The notes below the pieces were generated by a model, which was given only the letters and a program-made list of their open reading frames with translations, ran no database searches and was not told the origin of the DNA. Below are positions 25,885-35,241 of a DNA stretch of 64,000 nucleotides, in pieces. The stretch is from the NCBI RefSeq assembly GCF_900103525.1, contig NZ_FNHN01000008.1:124001-188000 (forward strand), read 5' to 3'. The position numbers were made by a program, and so were the translations under genes. Positions within the stretch are counted from its first letter, which is position 1, and each line of letters starts with the position of its first letter. Origin of the DNA: Bacillus sp. OK048 (lineage in GTDB: Bacteria; Bacillota; Bacilli; Bacillales; Cytobacillaceae).

Positions 25885-26182
25885 AATTATATGGATGATT
25901 ATAGGGATGGGGATCGTTACCTATATACCGAGGATGCTTCCATTTGTTTTGTTTAAAGGGAAAGAACTGCCGCCCTTTATTCAAGGAGTCCTTAAAAACG
26001 TACCATATGCAACATTAGGTGCATTAATTTTTCCAGCCGTTATCTTAATACAAAAAGATGATATCTGGTATGGAATTGTTGGTGCTGCCGCAGCTTTTGC
26101 TGCTGCTCTTTTAGGAGCAAATGTAATTGTTGTTGTGCTTGGGTCAATCACAGTCCTTGCTCTATATTCCTATTTTCTTTAA
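25874..26182 (+). CDS. azlD: AzlD-family exporter subunit
   Basis: A 102-residue small partner of AzlC with three or four helices; starts MKSEIIWMIIGMGIVTYIPRM, where the TYIPRMLP motif is typical of AzlD/BrnE. Translationally coupled to azlC, followed by a terminator. Confidence 0.9.
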   Translation: MKSEIIWMIIGMGIVTYIPRMLPFVLFKGKELPPFIQGVLKNVPYATLGALIFPAVILIQKDDIWYGIVGAAAAFAAALLGANVIVVVLGSITVLALYSYFL

Positions 26183-26206
26183 GCCGATAAAATTCGGCTT
26201 TTTTTG
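26181..26206 (+). terminator. Terminator of azlCD
   Basis: AAGCCGA-taaaa-TTCGGCTT followed by a T-run. Confidence 0.9.
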
Positions 26207-26274
26207 TTCTAAATATGAACTTTATTACTAAACTATGTATAGAGAGGTTGTACAAAAAGGGGGACAAACATTAC

Positions 26275-27552
26275 ATGGTTAGAAAAATGGGAGTCTACGC
26301 AGTTTTGGCCTATGTGATATATGGGTTATTTTTTTATTGGTACTTATTTTACTTTGCAGATTCAAGTCTGCCCTTTGAATATCAAGGTACGAAAGCAGAT
26401 CCTGCCAGCTTTTTAAATGGAAGAGAGTTCATGTTAACGGAAGAGTATTCAAAGATTAAAAATTTGTTGTTTTTTCTATCGACACCTTTCGAGTGGCTTT
26501 TCTATTTTCTGATTCTGTTGTTTGGATTTTCAAAGGCGTTTAAATCATGGGCAGAAAGTTCATCCAAGTACAAGTTGCTTCAAACAGCTATATACCTTAT
26601 TTGGCTTTCGTTTTTTGCCTTTGTGGCAACATTGCCCCTAAGCTATATTAGCCATTCTTTGTCAAAGACCTATAACATCTCGACACAGACTTTTCCGTCA
26701 TGGATGAAGGAAGAACTAATTGATTTCTGGATTAATTATGGAACGTTAATGATCATTGTTCCAGTCATATACTGGCTGATGAAGAAAAGTGTAAAACGCT
26801 GGTGGTTCTATGCATGGTTATTGTCGATTCCATTTACTTTGTTTATGATGTTTTTACAGCCTATCGTCATTGATCCGTTATATAATGATTTTTATCCATT
26901 GAAAAATAAAGAGTTAGAAACAAAGATTCTAGCGTTGGCAGACAAGGCTAAAATTCCAGCAGAACATGTCTTTGAAGTGAATATGGCAGAAAAAACAAAC
27001 TCAATGAATGCTTATGTAAATGGCATCGGCTCTAATGCAAGAATTGTCCTATGGGATACAACCTTGAATCAATTATCAGATGAGCAAATTTTATTTATCA
27101 TGGCCCATGAGATATGTCATTATGTTGAAAAGCATATTTATATCGGAATAGCGATTTATTTACTGCTTTCGTTAATTGGTTTATATCTCACGTACCGAAT
27201 AATGAACTGGGCTGTTAACCGTTTTGGAAAAGAATTAAAAATACCTGATGTTAAAGACATTCGATCCTTACCGCTATTCTTCATGATCCTTTCCATGTTA
27301 ATGTTTACTGTGAGTCCTTTTTCCAATCTAATTTCTCGATATGAAGAAACACGTGCTGACAGGTATGCCATAAATATGACCCAGAATCCAGATGTAGCGA
27401 TTACATCCTTCCAAGAACTAACCCGTTCAGGATTAAGTCAAGTTAATCCGCCATTACTTGTTAAGATTTTCCGATACAGTCACCCTACGATGCTCGAACG
27501 CATTTCTAGTTTGGAAGAATTTGAATTAAAGCAACGGACAAAAGATAAATAA
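26275..27552 (+). CDS. yhfN: M48 membrane metalloprotease YhfN (Ste24-like)
   Basis: A 425-residue integral membrane zinc protease of the M48 family, related to CAAX prenyl protease Ste24. Zinc motif HEICH (FIMAHEICHYVEKH) is in the middle, with the third ligand Glu in RYEETRADRYAI. Several membrane helices flank the active site. B. subtilis YhfN has the same size. The start at 26275 (MVRKMG) follows aaaaaggggga; the frame is open 20 codons further up without a better site. Probable role in membrane protein quality control. Confidence 0.88.
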   Translation: MVRKMGVYAVLAYVIYGLFFYWYLFYFADSSLPFEYQGTKADPASFLNGREFMLTEEYSKIKNLLFFLSTPFEWLFYFLILLFGFSKAFKSWAESSSKYKLLQTAIYLIWLSFFAFVATLPLSYISHSLSKTYNISTQTFPSWMKEELIDFWINYGTLMIIVPVIYWLMKKSVKRWWFYAWLLSIPFTLFMMFLQPIVIDPLYNDFYPLKNKELETKILALADKAKIPAEHVFEVNMAEKTNSMNAYVNGIGSNARIVLWDTTLNQLSDEQILFIMAHEICHYVEKHIYIGIAIYLLLSLIGLYLTYRIMNWAVNRFGKELKIPDVKDIRSLPLFFMILSMLMFTVSPFSNLISRYEETRADRYAINMTQNPDVAITSFQELTRSGLSQVNPPLLVKIFRYSHPTMLERISSLEEFELKQRTKDK

Positions 27553-27590
27553 TAAAAGGGAAAGGAGTTTAAGCTCCTTTCCCTTTTATT
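27551..27590. terminator. Terminator of yhfN
   Basis: 17-base stem AATAAAAGGGAAAGGAG / CTCCTTTCCCTTTTATT with a six-base loop. Confidence 0.9.
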
Positions 27591-27631
27591 TAAAAAAATA
27601 GAATAAGTTTTTGAACTTAGTTTACTGTCCA

Positions 27632-27771
27632 GCGCAAGCGGCCCTAGCGGCTAGTGTCCTTCGCTCTTCGCCCTACGATAAGTCAACATCGAATCGCCTC
27701 TGGCTCTTCGTGTTTCCTTTATCTTGGTTGAAGCGCTCCAGGCCATACGCCGCTGACCAGGGCGCTTGCGC
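27632..27771. repeat. GC-rich palindromic extragenic repeat
   Basis: A 140-base GC-rich block bounded by GCGCAAGCG (27632-27640) and CGCTTGCGC (27763-27771). Composition is unlike the AT-rich flanks. The long frame across it is Cys/Ser/Arg-rich without a ribosome site and is judged noncoding. Such 'gtccagcgcaagcg' blocks recur between genes in related genomes, from general knowledge. Confidence 0.6.
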
Positions 27772-27775
27772 ATTT

Positions 27776-28009
27776 CTAAGTTCCAAATCGTTTGTTTATT
27801 TCAGCAAGTTGTTTTGATAAATAGTAAAAGTTTTGTTTATCCCGATGATCGATAGCAACATCAATTTTCTTTTGCAGCTTTTCTTTTTCCACCGTCAATT
27901 GAATTTCTGATAAAAGCATATCAATGTACAAATCCTGAACAAAATTCTCTTTCCGTTGACGTTTCATGGCACCAATCTTCATTAATTCCGTGTATGATTT
28001 CTCATTCAT
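27776..28009 (-). CDS. IDEAL-domain small protein (YhzC-like)
   Basis: A 77-residue charged helical protein. The C-terminal half carries the IDEAL domain (YIDMLLSEIQLT..IDVAIDHRDKQNFYYLSKQL), a short module named after its I-D-x-A-L-D-type motif. A gene for such a protein lies next to comK in B. subtilis (yhzC), as here. The ATG at 28009 follows agaggtg by six bases. Function unknown; IDEAL modules in Bacillus are thought to mediate protein contacts. Confidence 0.75.
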   Translation of the reverse strand: MNEKSYTELMKIGAMKRQRKENFVQDLYIDMLLSEIQLTVEKEKLQKKIDVAIDHRDKQNFYYLSKQLAEINKRFGT

Positions 28010-28195
28010 CAAAATCACCTCTGATGCTTTTTATTATTATATGGATTTATTTTAATAATATCATTGAACTTTTATAATGTTCAGACATTTATTTTTGTAA
28101 TAACTTTGTGAATAAATTCGCAACAATTTAAAAGTTTAAATCAACCTGAAAATAAACATGATATGATGGATAAAATTGCTAATGGAGTTGAAGAT

Positions 28196-28768
28196 ATGAA
28201 GCTGAAGCAAATTGAAGAATATGAAGTAAATCCATTTACGATGTTTATTAAACCTATCGTTTATGGCAGTAAAATTTACTCGGAAATTTTTGAAGTTGAA
28301 GACAAATTTTTATCCCCATTTAAACCGCTTGATATCATTAAAAATAGTTGTGAATATTATGGATCTGATTATGAAGGCCGCAGAAACGGAACAAAGCGGC
28401 TAGTTGGATATGCACATAAGATCCCAATTACGATTGACCCCACAAACCGTTTATTTTTCTTCCCAACCACATCACCTAACAGTCAAGAATGTATTTGGAT
28501 TTCCCAAGAACATGTAAAAAAATGTATTCGAACTAATCCTCAAGAAACGTTAATCCTTTTTAATAATAATCAGTCCTATACATTTCCTGTTTCATGCAGA
28601 TCGATTATGACTCAATTGGAAAGAGCCGCACACTTAAGTACGAAGTTAATGCAAAGAATTGAATACAATGAAAGAAAATCATTTTATTTATTACAGCGTC
28701 CTAAAGCGATGGAGGCATCAGAAGATTCGTTTAGATATGGGAAAAATAAGATTAAAGATAAATCTTAA
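28196..28768 (+). CDS. comK: Competence transcription factor ComK
   Basis: A 190-residue homologue of ComK, the master activator of DNA-uptake genes. Shared landmarks with B. subtilis ComK include the YEVN start, SCEYYGSDYEGRRNGT, the IDPTNRLFFFPTTS core, WISQEHVKK and the RIEYN region. The ATG at 28196 follows ggagttg; an earlier ATG at 28163 lacks a site. Diverges from the IDEAL gene. Presence of comK, addAB and LCP genes is ordinary; whether this strain becomes competent cannot be told. The C-terminus differs in length from the B. subtilis protein, where ClpC/MecA acts. Confidence 0.9.
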   Translation: MKLKQIEEYEVNPFTMFIKPIVYGSKIYSEIFEVEDKFLSPFKPLDIIKNSCEYYGSDYEGRRNGTKRLVGYAHKIPITIDPTNRLFFFPTTSPNSQECIWISQEHVKKCIRTNPQETLILFNNNQSYTFPVSCRSIMTQLERAAHLSTKLMQRIEYNERKSFYLLQRPKAMEASEDSFRYGKNKIKDKS

Positions 28769-28772
28769 TATA

Positions 28773-29138
28773 TTAACGGGACATATGCTGTTTTTGAAAA
28801 TAAAACTCCAGTAATTCTTGAACTTTATTGCGAATTCGTGGATTAAAGTAATTATGTGCTTCTTCATACCCTTTATATAAGAACATATACATGGTAAAGG
28901 CATCGTCCCGTTTTGTTTCGATTACTTGTAGTTTATGCTTCTTCATATATTGTTTCACTTCAGCTAATTCTTTTTGGATGATCTTGATCGTATCTTCAAT
29001 TAGTATTAAATAGGGTTTTTTTAATTTAAATGGACTCGTCTCAACAACGGTCAAATCACGATTTAAGATAATTAATACCATTGGCAAATAGATTGCTTTT
29101 TCCATTATATTACGATCCTCCTCTGGAATTCTAGTCAT
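28773..29138 (-). CDS. yhjD: YhjD-like protein
   Basis: A 121-residue soluble helical protein matching in size and position YhjD of B. subtilis, which lies downstream of comK and before yhjE. No enzyme motif is recognised; a C-terminal aromatic stretch (YMFLYKGYEEAHNYF) stands out. Two starts are possible: 29138 and 29105; the latter follows a better AGAGGAGG site at 11 bases. Convergent with comK, only four bases apart. Identity is by synteny and resemblance. Confidence 0.65.
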   Translation of the reverse strand: MTRIPEEDRNIMEKAIYLPMVLIILNRDLTVVETSPFKLKKPYLILIEDTIKIIQKELAEVKQYMKKHKLQVIETKRDDAFTMYMFLYKGYEEAHNYFNPRIRNKVQELLEFYFQKQHMSR

Positions 29139-29379
29139 CCCATCATCGGCACCTTTCTTTTTTTTAAATACGGAACGTTTGTTCTTATTTTATCATACAA
29201 AAGTCTAAACGAAAACGCAATGCTTAAAAGCTTGCGTTTTTTATTTGCAATAATTGGTACTTGTATGAGAAAGTTTTGTTAGAAGGATATTATCTAGGGG
29301 AAAATGAATTATATAATAGAACCATAAATTTATTTGCATTCACATATATAAAAATATTACATAGATGGGTGAGTCGAGA

Positions 29380-30330
29380 ATGAGATATGAAAAGCATAAA
29401 AAAAGAAAAAGTAGAAAATGGCTATCTATACTATTAGTCCTCTTGGTGCTAGTAGGAGGAACAGCCGGCTATGCATGGTACCAATATAAACAAGGAGTTA
29501 ACCAATCCTTAGAGAAAATAAATAATCAGGAAAATAAAGGCGATGTAAGTAATGAGGTATACACGTTTGAAGGTAAAAAAGATCAATACGGGGCCACAAA
29601 TATCCTTTTATTAGGAAGTGATGCAAGAGAGGGCGAGAAAGTATCCCGAGCTGATACAATCATGATTGCTCATTATAATAAAGACAAAGGAACTTATAAA
29701 TTAACTTCCATTATGAGAGATATTTATGTAAGCATCCCTGGTAAAGGTAAGCATAAAATCAATTCCGCCTTTAATGGCGGTCCTGAGCTCATGAGAAAAA
29801 CAATCAAAGAAAACTTTGACATTGATTTACAGTATTACGCGATAGTTGACTTTGAAGGCTTTGTGCAATTAATTGATGAAGCCTTTCCGAAAGGTGTAGA
29901 AATTAATGTTGAAAAGCGAATGGAAGAATATATTGAGGTGCCGCTAGATCCAGGACTTCAAAGGTTAAATGGTGAGCAAATGCTTAGCTTTGTTCGTTTT
30001 CGACATGATGCAATAGGCGATTTTGGACGAGTTAAACGCCAGCAGCAGGCACTTCAGGCAATTGGCGAACAACTCTCAAGCATTCAAACGATTCCGAAGC
30101 TTCCGAAATTAACAGGCGTGGTCACACCTTACATCAACACAAACATGGATACAGGAGATATTTTGTTTATGTCAAAGGATTTCCTCTCAAAAGATAGAGG
30201 AAATATTGAGACATTTAGAATTCCAATAGATAAGGGTTATGCGGATAAAAGTGTAAAAGGGGAAGGTGACGTTTTAGAACTAGACCTAGAGCTGAATAAA
30301 AAGGCTTTTCACCAATTTTTAACACAATAA
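29380..30330 (+). CDS. LytR-CpsA-Psr (LCP) family wall polymer transferase
   Basis: A 316-residue membrane-anchored LCP protein, the family that attaches teichoic acids and other polymers to peptidoglycan. A basic N-terminal tail and one helix (about 15-38) are followed by the extracellular LCP domain: NILLLGSDAR, RADTIMIAHY, TSIMRDIYVSIPG, KINSAFNGG and the FVRFRHDAIGDFGRVKRQQQ motif with the lipid-phosphate-binding arginines. The ATG at 29380 follows gggtgag; an ATG at 29365 is possible. First gene of a likely unit with yhjE and the signal peptidase. Confidence 0.93.
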   Translation: MRYEKHKKRKSRKWLSILLVLLVLVGGTAGYAWYQYKQGVNQSLEKINNQENKGDVSNEVYTFEGKKDQYGATNILLLGSDAREGEKVSRADTIMIAHYNKDKGTYKLTSIMRDIYVSIPGKGKHKINSAFNGGPELMRKTIKENFDIDLQYYAIVDFEGFVQLIDEAFPKGVEINVEKRMEEYIEVPLDPGLQRLNGEQMLSFVRFRHDAIGDFGRVKRQQQALQAIGEQLSSIQTIPKLPKLTGVVTPYINTNMDTGDILFMSKDFLSKDRGNIETFRIPIDKGYADKSVKGEGDVLELDLELNKKAFHQFLTQ

Positions 30331-30364
30331 GAAAATGAAACAGCAAAATTTAAGGAGTATTGTT

Positions 30365-31018
30365 ATGGACTTTGAAGCAATCAAGGCATGGTTCACACTT
30401 GAAAATATAATGGACTTAATTCAAGAATACCGATCGTTTGGACCATTACCAGGTATCATGCTGCCGATGATTGAGGCATTTTTACCGTTTCTACCATTGG
30501 TGATATTTGTAATGGCGAATGCGAGTGCCTTTGGACTATGGCTAGGTTTTTTATATTCATGGGTCGGTTCCTGCTTAGGTGCATTATTACTTTTTTTGCT
30601 CATAAGGAGGTTTGGAAAGAAAAGAGTTTTTTCTTTCTTCTCAAAGCACCCAAAGGTTCGAAAGCTGATGGATTGGGTAGATCGACATGGATTTGGACCG
30701 CTTTTTTTACTGCTATGTTTCCCGTTTACACCATCAGTTATTGTAAATGTAGTAGCAGCTCTTTCAAAAATAAATACCTACCAATACATGCTTGCGGTAG
30801 CAATTGGCAAAATGGTGATGATTTTTACCATTAGTTTTGTGGGCTACGACCTTCAATCATTGATTACGCAGCCTTACCGTACGGGAGTAGTATTTTTAGT
30901 TATATTTATTCTATGGTATGTTGGAAAAAGAATTGAAGTAAGATTGAATAAGAGTATGGAAAATGACCATAATGAGGAGATAATTAGAGGAAAAGAATGG
31001 AAGCAAAGGAGGAGCTAA
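30365..31018 (+). CDS. yhjE: TVP38/TMEM64 (DedA-like) membrane protein YhjE
   Basis: A 217-residue polytopic protein of the SNARE-associated/TVP38 family. Typical motif FGPLPGIMLPMIEAFLPFLPL near residue 25, re-entrant region, and FPFTPSVIVNVVAALSKI. The family includes lipid scramblases or transporters. The ATG at 30365 follows aaggagt. One base separates its stop from the next gene's ribosome-coupled start, so it is coexpressed with sip. Confidence 0.85.
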   Translation: MDFEAIKAWFTLENIMDLIQEYRSFGPLPGIMLPMIEAFLPFLPLVIFVMANASAFGLWLGFLYSWVGSCLGALLLFLLIRRFGKKRVFSFFSKHPKVRKLMDWVDRHGFGPLFLLLCFPFTPSVIVNVVAALSKINTYQYMLAVAIGKMVMIFTISFVGYDLQSLITQPYRTGVVFLVIFILWYVGKRIEVRLNKSMENDHNEEIIRGKEWKQRRS

Positions 31019-31019
31019 A

Positions 31020-31574
31020 ATGAATATCGAATGGAAAAAAGAAGGGATTGAATGGGTTAAAGCCTTTGCAATTGGGATTATCATTTTTGCTTTTATACGA
31101 ACATTTTTCTTTTCTAACTATGTTGTCGAGGGAGAATCGATGATGCCAACTCTTCAAGACGGCAACAAATTAGTAGTCAATAAGCTCGGCTACCAAATTA
31201 GTGATCTTAGCCGCTTTGATGTAATTGTCTTCCATGCAAATGAGAAAGAAGATTTTGTTAAACGAGTTATTGGGTTGCCAGGGGATAAAATTGAATTTAG
31301 AGACGATCAATTATTTATCAACGGGCATAAGTATAAGGAACCGTTTTTATCTGTTTATAAGCAAGAAATACCTGGTATCAAGCTTACAGGTGATTTTAGT
31401 TTGAAGGAAATTACCGGAGAAAGTACTGTGCCAGAAGGAAAATTATTTGTCCTAGGTGATAATCGCTTAGGCAGTTGGGATAGCAGGCATTTTGGCTTTA
31501 TCCAAGTCAGTCAGGTGGTTGGAAAAGTCGACCTCCGTTACTGGCCGCTAAATGAAATGGATGTTCAATTCTAA
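31020..31574 (+). CDS. sipV: Type I signal peptidase (SipV-like)
   Basis: A 184-residue signal peptidase that cleaves Sec/Tat signal peptides. One N-terminal helix (about 13-31), catalytic Ser40 in VEGESMMPTL, catalytic Lys81 in FVKRVIGLPGDK, and the late box GDNRLGSWDSRHFG. The single-membrane-span plan is that of Bacillus P-type peptidases, and the site next to yhjE is that of sipV. Confidence 0.93.
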   Translation: MNIEWKKEGIEWVKAFAIGIIIFAFIRTFFFSNYVVEGESMMPTLQDGNKLVVNKLGYQISDLSRFDVIVFHANEKEDFVKRVIGLPGDKIEFRDDQLFINGHKYKEPFLSVYKQEIPGIKLTGDFSLKEITGESTVPEGKLFVLGDNRLGSWDSRHFGFIQVSQVVGKVDLRYWPLNEMDVQF

Positions 31575-31596
31575 TTATAATAGGGTCAGATACTTG

Positions 31597-31628
31597 AGAG
31601 AACGATGAGCGATATCGTCTCTTTTTTT
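31597..31628 (+). terminator. Terminator after the signal peptidase gene
   Basis: AGAGAACGAT..ATCGTCTCT imperfect stem followed by seven T residues. Confidence 0.7.
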
Positions 31629-31746
31629 GTTTAAATTTCCATTACTGGTTTTAAATCAGGATGAAGTGTTGCAAACGTTTGTGCTCATTGTGTGATAAAA
31701 TGAGTGTATATTGTTAAAGAGAGTAATTGGAAAGTGAGGTAGAAAC

Positions 31747-34700
31747 ATGTCTTTAAGAATGGTTACCGGAAGGTCGGGAAGCGGTAAAACACAATTGTGT
31801 ATAAACGAAATAACAGACCGGCTGCTGGAAAATCCAGAAGGCGCAGCAATTATTTATATTGTGCCAGAGCAGATGACATTTTCAACAGAATACCGTTTGG
31901 CAACCAGTCCATTACTTGGCGGAATGATTCGGGCACAAGTGTACAGTTTTTCACGGTTAGCATGGAGAATTTTGCAGGAAACGGGCGGTATAAGCAGGTA
32001 TCATCTAAGCAGTGTCGGAATAAGTATGCTGATTCGAAAAATAATCGAAGAGAAAAAAGATCAATTAAAATTGTTTCAGCGTGCGGCTGATAAAAATGGC
32101 TTTGTTCAGCAAGTAGAGCAGATCATTACTGAATTTAAACGCTATTGCATTCATCCTAATGAGTTCATTCAAGAAGCTGTAAAGATCAATGGAAATGGCA
32201 GTGCATCCTCTAGAGCCTTGCAAGATAAACTGAATGATTTAGAAATTATTTATCGGCAATTTGAAGATGAAGTCTTTGGAAAGTATATTGATTCCGAAGA
32301 CTATATAAATTTGCTTTCAGAACAGATTTCGGTATCGAACTACTTAAAAGATGCCGAGATCTATATTGATGGTTTTTATAGCTTTACACCACAGGAGTTT
32401 TTAGTCATGAAGGAATTAATGAAGCATTGTCAGAGAGTGACAATAACCATGACGACAGACCAAATTTCCTTTGATACACCGCCTGACGAATTGGATTTGT
32501 TTAGGTTATCAAATGATACTTCTTGCTCGATTTATGAATTGGCAAAAGCTGAAGGAATCGAAATCGAGAATCCAGCCTATCTATCTCGACAGCAGAAATG
32601 GAAACATCCATCCCTAAGTCATTTAGAGGCTAATTTTGATTCAAGACCAGTTGCTCCCTATTATGGTCAAACAGACATTCATATTGGACAAGCCGTTAAT
32701 CGAAGAGCAGAGATAGAAGGAATAGCTCGAGAAATTCTGGAGTTGGTTCGGACAAAGAATTATCGCTTTAAAGACATAGCCCTATTGATTAGAAATGGCA
32801 GCGACTATCATGAAATCGTTGAGCCCGTTTTCACCGATTATCAGATTCCATATTTTATCGACCAAAAAAGGACAATGTTGAATCACCCATTGATTGAATT
32901 AATTCGGTCTACCTTGGAAGTTATTCAATCCTTTTGGCGCTATGAACCTGTTTTTAGGGTCATAAAAACGGAATTATTATATCCGCTACAGGAAAATCCA
33001 GATCGAATGCGGGAAAGAATGGATCGGCTTGAAAACTATGTACTCGCATATGGGATTAAAGGAAGTAAATGGACGAGAAAAGATCGCTGGACGTATCGTC
33101 GCTTCAGGGGTCTAGAAATGGAAAACAACGTACAAACAGACGCAGAAAAGGAAATCGAACAGCAGCTGAATGAACTAAAGCTTCTGGTATCAGCCCCGAT
33201 CCTCCGTTTGTCAAGAAGGCTTAAAAAAGCAGATACAGGACGGAAGCTTTGTGAAGCCATCTATTTATATTTAGAAGAATTAGATATTCCTTCGAAACTA
33301 GAAAATTGGAAATTGGAAGCTGAACAAAATGGTAATCTTGTGAAAATGCGTGAGCATGATCAAGTGTGGAATGCATGTATTGATCTCTTAGATCAATATG
33401 TTGAAATATTAGGGAATGAGAATGTGTCATTAAAGTCATTCTCATCGATATTAGAAGCTGGGTTTGAATCTCTCTATTTTTCACTTATACCTCCAGCGCT
33501 CGATCAGATAATCATCGGAGATTTAGAAAAATCTAGGCTTACAGATATAAAGGCAACCTTTGTTGTTGGTGTAAATGAGGGAGTATTACCAGCGAAAATT
33601 GCCGATGACGGGATACTATCCGATGATGAGCGAGAATTGTTGATAGCAGCAGATTTGACTGTTGCTCCAAGCAGCAAAACACGATTATTAGATGAAAACT
33701 TTATTGCCTATAAGGCATTAACGACACCTTCAGAGGCGCTTTATGTCAGCTATCCACTTGCAAATGATGAGGGAAAAGCATTAATTTCTTCATCATATAT
33801 TAAGAGATTGAAGGATATGTATCCAGAGGTAACTGAACATTTTTATGGTACAGATCCTGCGGAGTTGTCGGAAGCGGAGCAATTGAACTTTGTTACCAAT
33901 TACAAAACGACACTGTCATACTTAACCGCACAGCTTCAGTTAAAAAAGCGCAATTATCCGATATCCGATTTATGGTGGGATGTTTATAACTTCTATATCA
34001 AAGGTGAATGGAAGGGGCGTGCTGAGAAAGTATTCTCCAGCCTATTTTATACCAATCAAACCGTACAGCTATCTAAAGAAATAGCTGATGAATTATATGG
34101 TGATACGATACAGGCAAGTGTATCACGAATGGAACTATATAATGGCTGTGCTTTTTCTCATTTTGCCCAGCATGGGCTAAAGCTTCGGGAACGGCAGGTT
34201 TATCGTTTAGAGGCTCCTGATATTGGTGAACTTTTCCATGCTGCCTTAAAGCATATATCTGATTTTGTTAATGAGCAAAAACTTAGTTGGGCATCGCTTA
34301 CAAAAAGGCAATGTGAGGAACTGGCTAAAGAGGCAGTCACTGCGTTAGCTCCGAAGCTCCAAAATGAAATCCTGCTTAGCACAGAGCGTCATCATTATAT
34401 AAAACGAAAATTAGAACAGATTATTAGTCGAGCATCTCAAGTATTGAGCGAGCATGCAAAAGTAAGCGGATTTTCTCCAATCGGATTGGAACTGAGCTTC
34501 GGACCAAATGGCAAGCTCCCGCCATTAGCGTTTTCATTGAAAAATGGAAAACGAATGGAACTAGCTGGTCGTATCGATAGGGTTGATCAAGCAAAGAGTG
34601 AAAACGATAGCACCTATTTACGGGTTATTGATTATAAATCGAGCGAAAAAGATGTCAATTTAAACGAAGTATACTACGGACTGGCCTTGCAAATGTTAAC

Positions 34701-35241
34701 CTATTTAGATATCGTCATTACGCATTCAGATCAATTGATAGAAATGAAAGCAAGCCCTGCTGGAGTCCTTTATTTCCATGTTCATAACCCGTTGATTAGC
34801 TCAAGCAAATTGCTGACGGTTGATGAAATTGAAAAGGAAATCATGAAGAAATTTAAGATGAATGGATTAATGGTGGGCGACCAGGATGTCCTTAAGCTGA
34901 TGGATCAATCGCTTGAATCGGGTGACTCACAAATTATTTCAGCGGGTATTAAAAAAGATGGAAACCTTACTAAAAAATCTAAGGTAGCCAGCCTAAATGA
35001 ATTTGATGACCTAAGGGCTTATGTTCGAAAGCTTTATCAAGATACAGGAGAGGCAATTGTTGACGGTCAGGTTGCGATTACCCCTTATAAACTAAAAGAT
35101 AAAACACCTTGTACCTTTTGTTCCTATAAATCTGTTTGCCAATTCGACGAGTCGATGGAAAACCATTATCGAATACTAACACCACAGCCTAAGGAAACAA
35201 TCTTTGGTTTGATAAGAAAGGAGGTTCGCGTGGATGAGTAG
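31747..35241 (+). CDS. addB: AddB subunit of the AddAB helicase-nuclease
   Basis: A 1164-residue subunit of the AddAB double-strand-break resection complex. N-terminal P-loop TGRSGSGKT (about 7-15) and C-terminal nuclease domain with VIDYKSSEKDVNL. The four iron-sulfur cysteines are all present at 801, 1122, 1125 and 1131 (NGCAFSHF and CTFCSYKSVC), the same spacing as in B. subtilis AddB. The C-terminus overlaps addA by eight bases. Complex repairs breaks, recognises Chi and aids transformation. Confidence 0.97.
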   Translation: MSLRMVTGRSGSGKTQLCINEITDRLLENPEGAAIIYIVPEQMTFSTEYRLATSPLLGGMIRAQVYSFSRLAWRILQETGGISRYHLSSVGISMLIRKIIEEKKDQLKLFQRAADKNGFVQQVEQIITEFKRYCIHPNEFIQEAVKINGNGSASSRALQDKLNDLEIIYRQFEDEVFGKYIDSEDYINLLSEQISVSNYLKDAEIYIDGFYSFTPQEFLVMKELMKHCQRVTITMTTDQISFDTPPDELDLFRLSNDTSCSIYELAKAEGIEIENPAYLSRQQKWKHPSLSHLEANFDSRPVAPYYGQTDIHIGQAVNRRAEIEGIAREILELVRTKNYRFKDIALLIRNGSDYHEIVEPVFTDYQIPYFIDQKRTMLNHPLIELIRSTLEVIQSFWRYEPVFRVIKTELLYPLQENPDRMRERMDRLENYVLAYGIKGSKWTRKDRWTYRRFRGLEMENNVQTDAEKEIEQQLNELKLLVSAPILRLSRRLKKADTGRKLCEAIYLYLEELDIPSKLENWKLEAEQNGNLVKMREHDQVWNACIDLLDQYVEILGNENVSLKSFSSILEAGFESLYFSLIPPALDQIIIGDLEKSRLTDIKATFVVGVNEGVLPAKIADDGILSDDERELLIAADLTVAPSSKTRLLDENFIAYKALTTPSEALYVSYPLANDEGKALISSSYIKRLKDMYPEVTEHFYGTDPAELSEAEQLNFVTNYKTTLSYLTAQLQLKKRNYPISDLWWDVYNFYIKGEWKGRAEKVFSSLFYTNQTVQLSKEIADELYGDTIQASVSRMELYNGCAFSHFAQHGLKLRERQVYRLEAPDIGELFHAALKHISDFVNEQKLSWASLTKRQCEELAKEAVTALAPKLQNEILLSTERHHYIKRKLEQIISRASQVLSEHAKVSGFSPIGLELSFGPNGKLPPLAFSLKNGKRMELAGRIDRVDQAKSENDSTYLRVIDYKSSEKDVNLNEVYYGLALQMLTYLDIVITHSDQLIEMKASPAGVLYFHVHNPLISSSKLLTVDEIEKEIMKKFKMNGLMVGDQDVLKLMDQSLESGDSQIISAGIKKDGNLTKKSKVASLNEFDDLRAYVRKLYQDTGEAIVDGQVAITPYKLKDKTPCTFCSYKSVCQFDESMENHYRILTPQPKETIFGLIRKEVRVDE

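Noticed and set aside
27611..27817. 68-residue open frame over the palindromic repeat
   Set aside because: Repeat-derived, no ribosome site, overlaps the IDEAL gene on the other strand.
28020..28195. ComK-type AT boxes (AAAA-N5-TTTT) in front of comK
   Set aside because: The region is AT-rich but I found no properly spaced pair, so autoregulation by ComK is not claimed from sequence.
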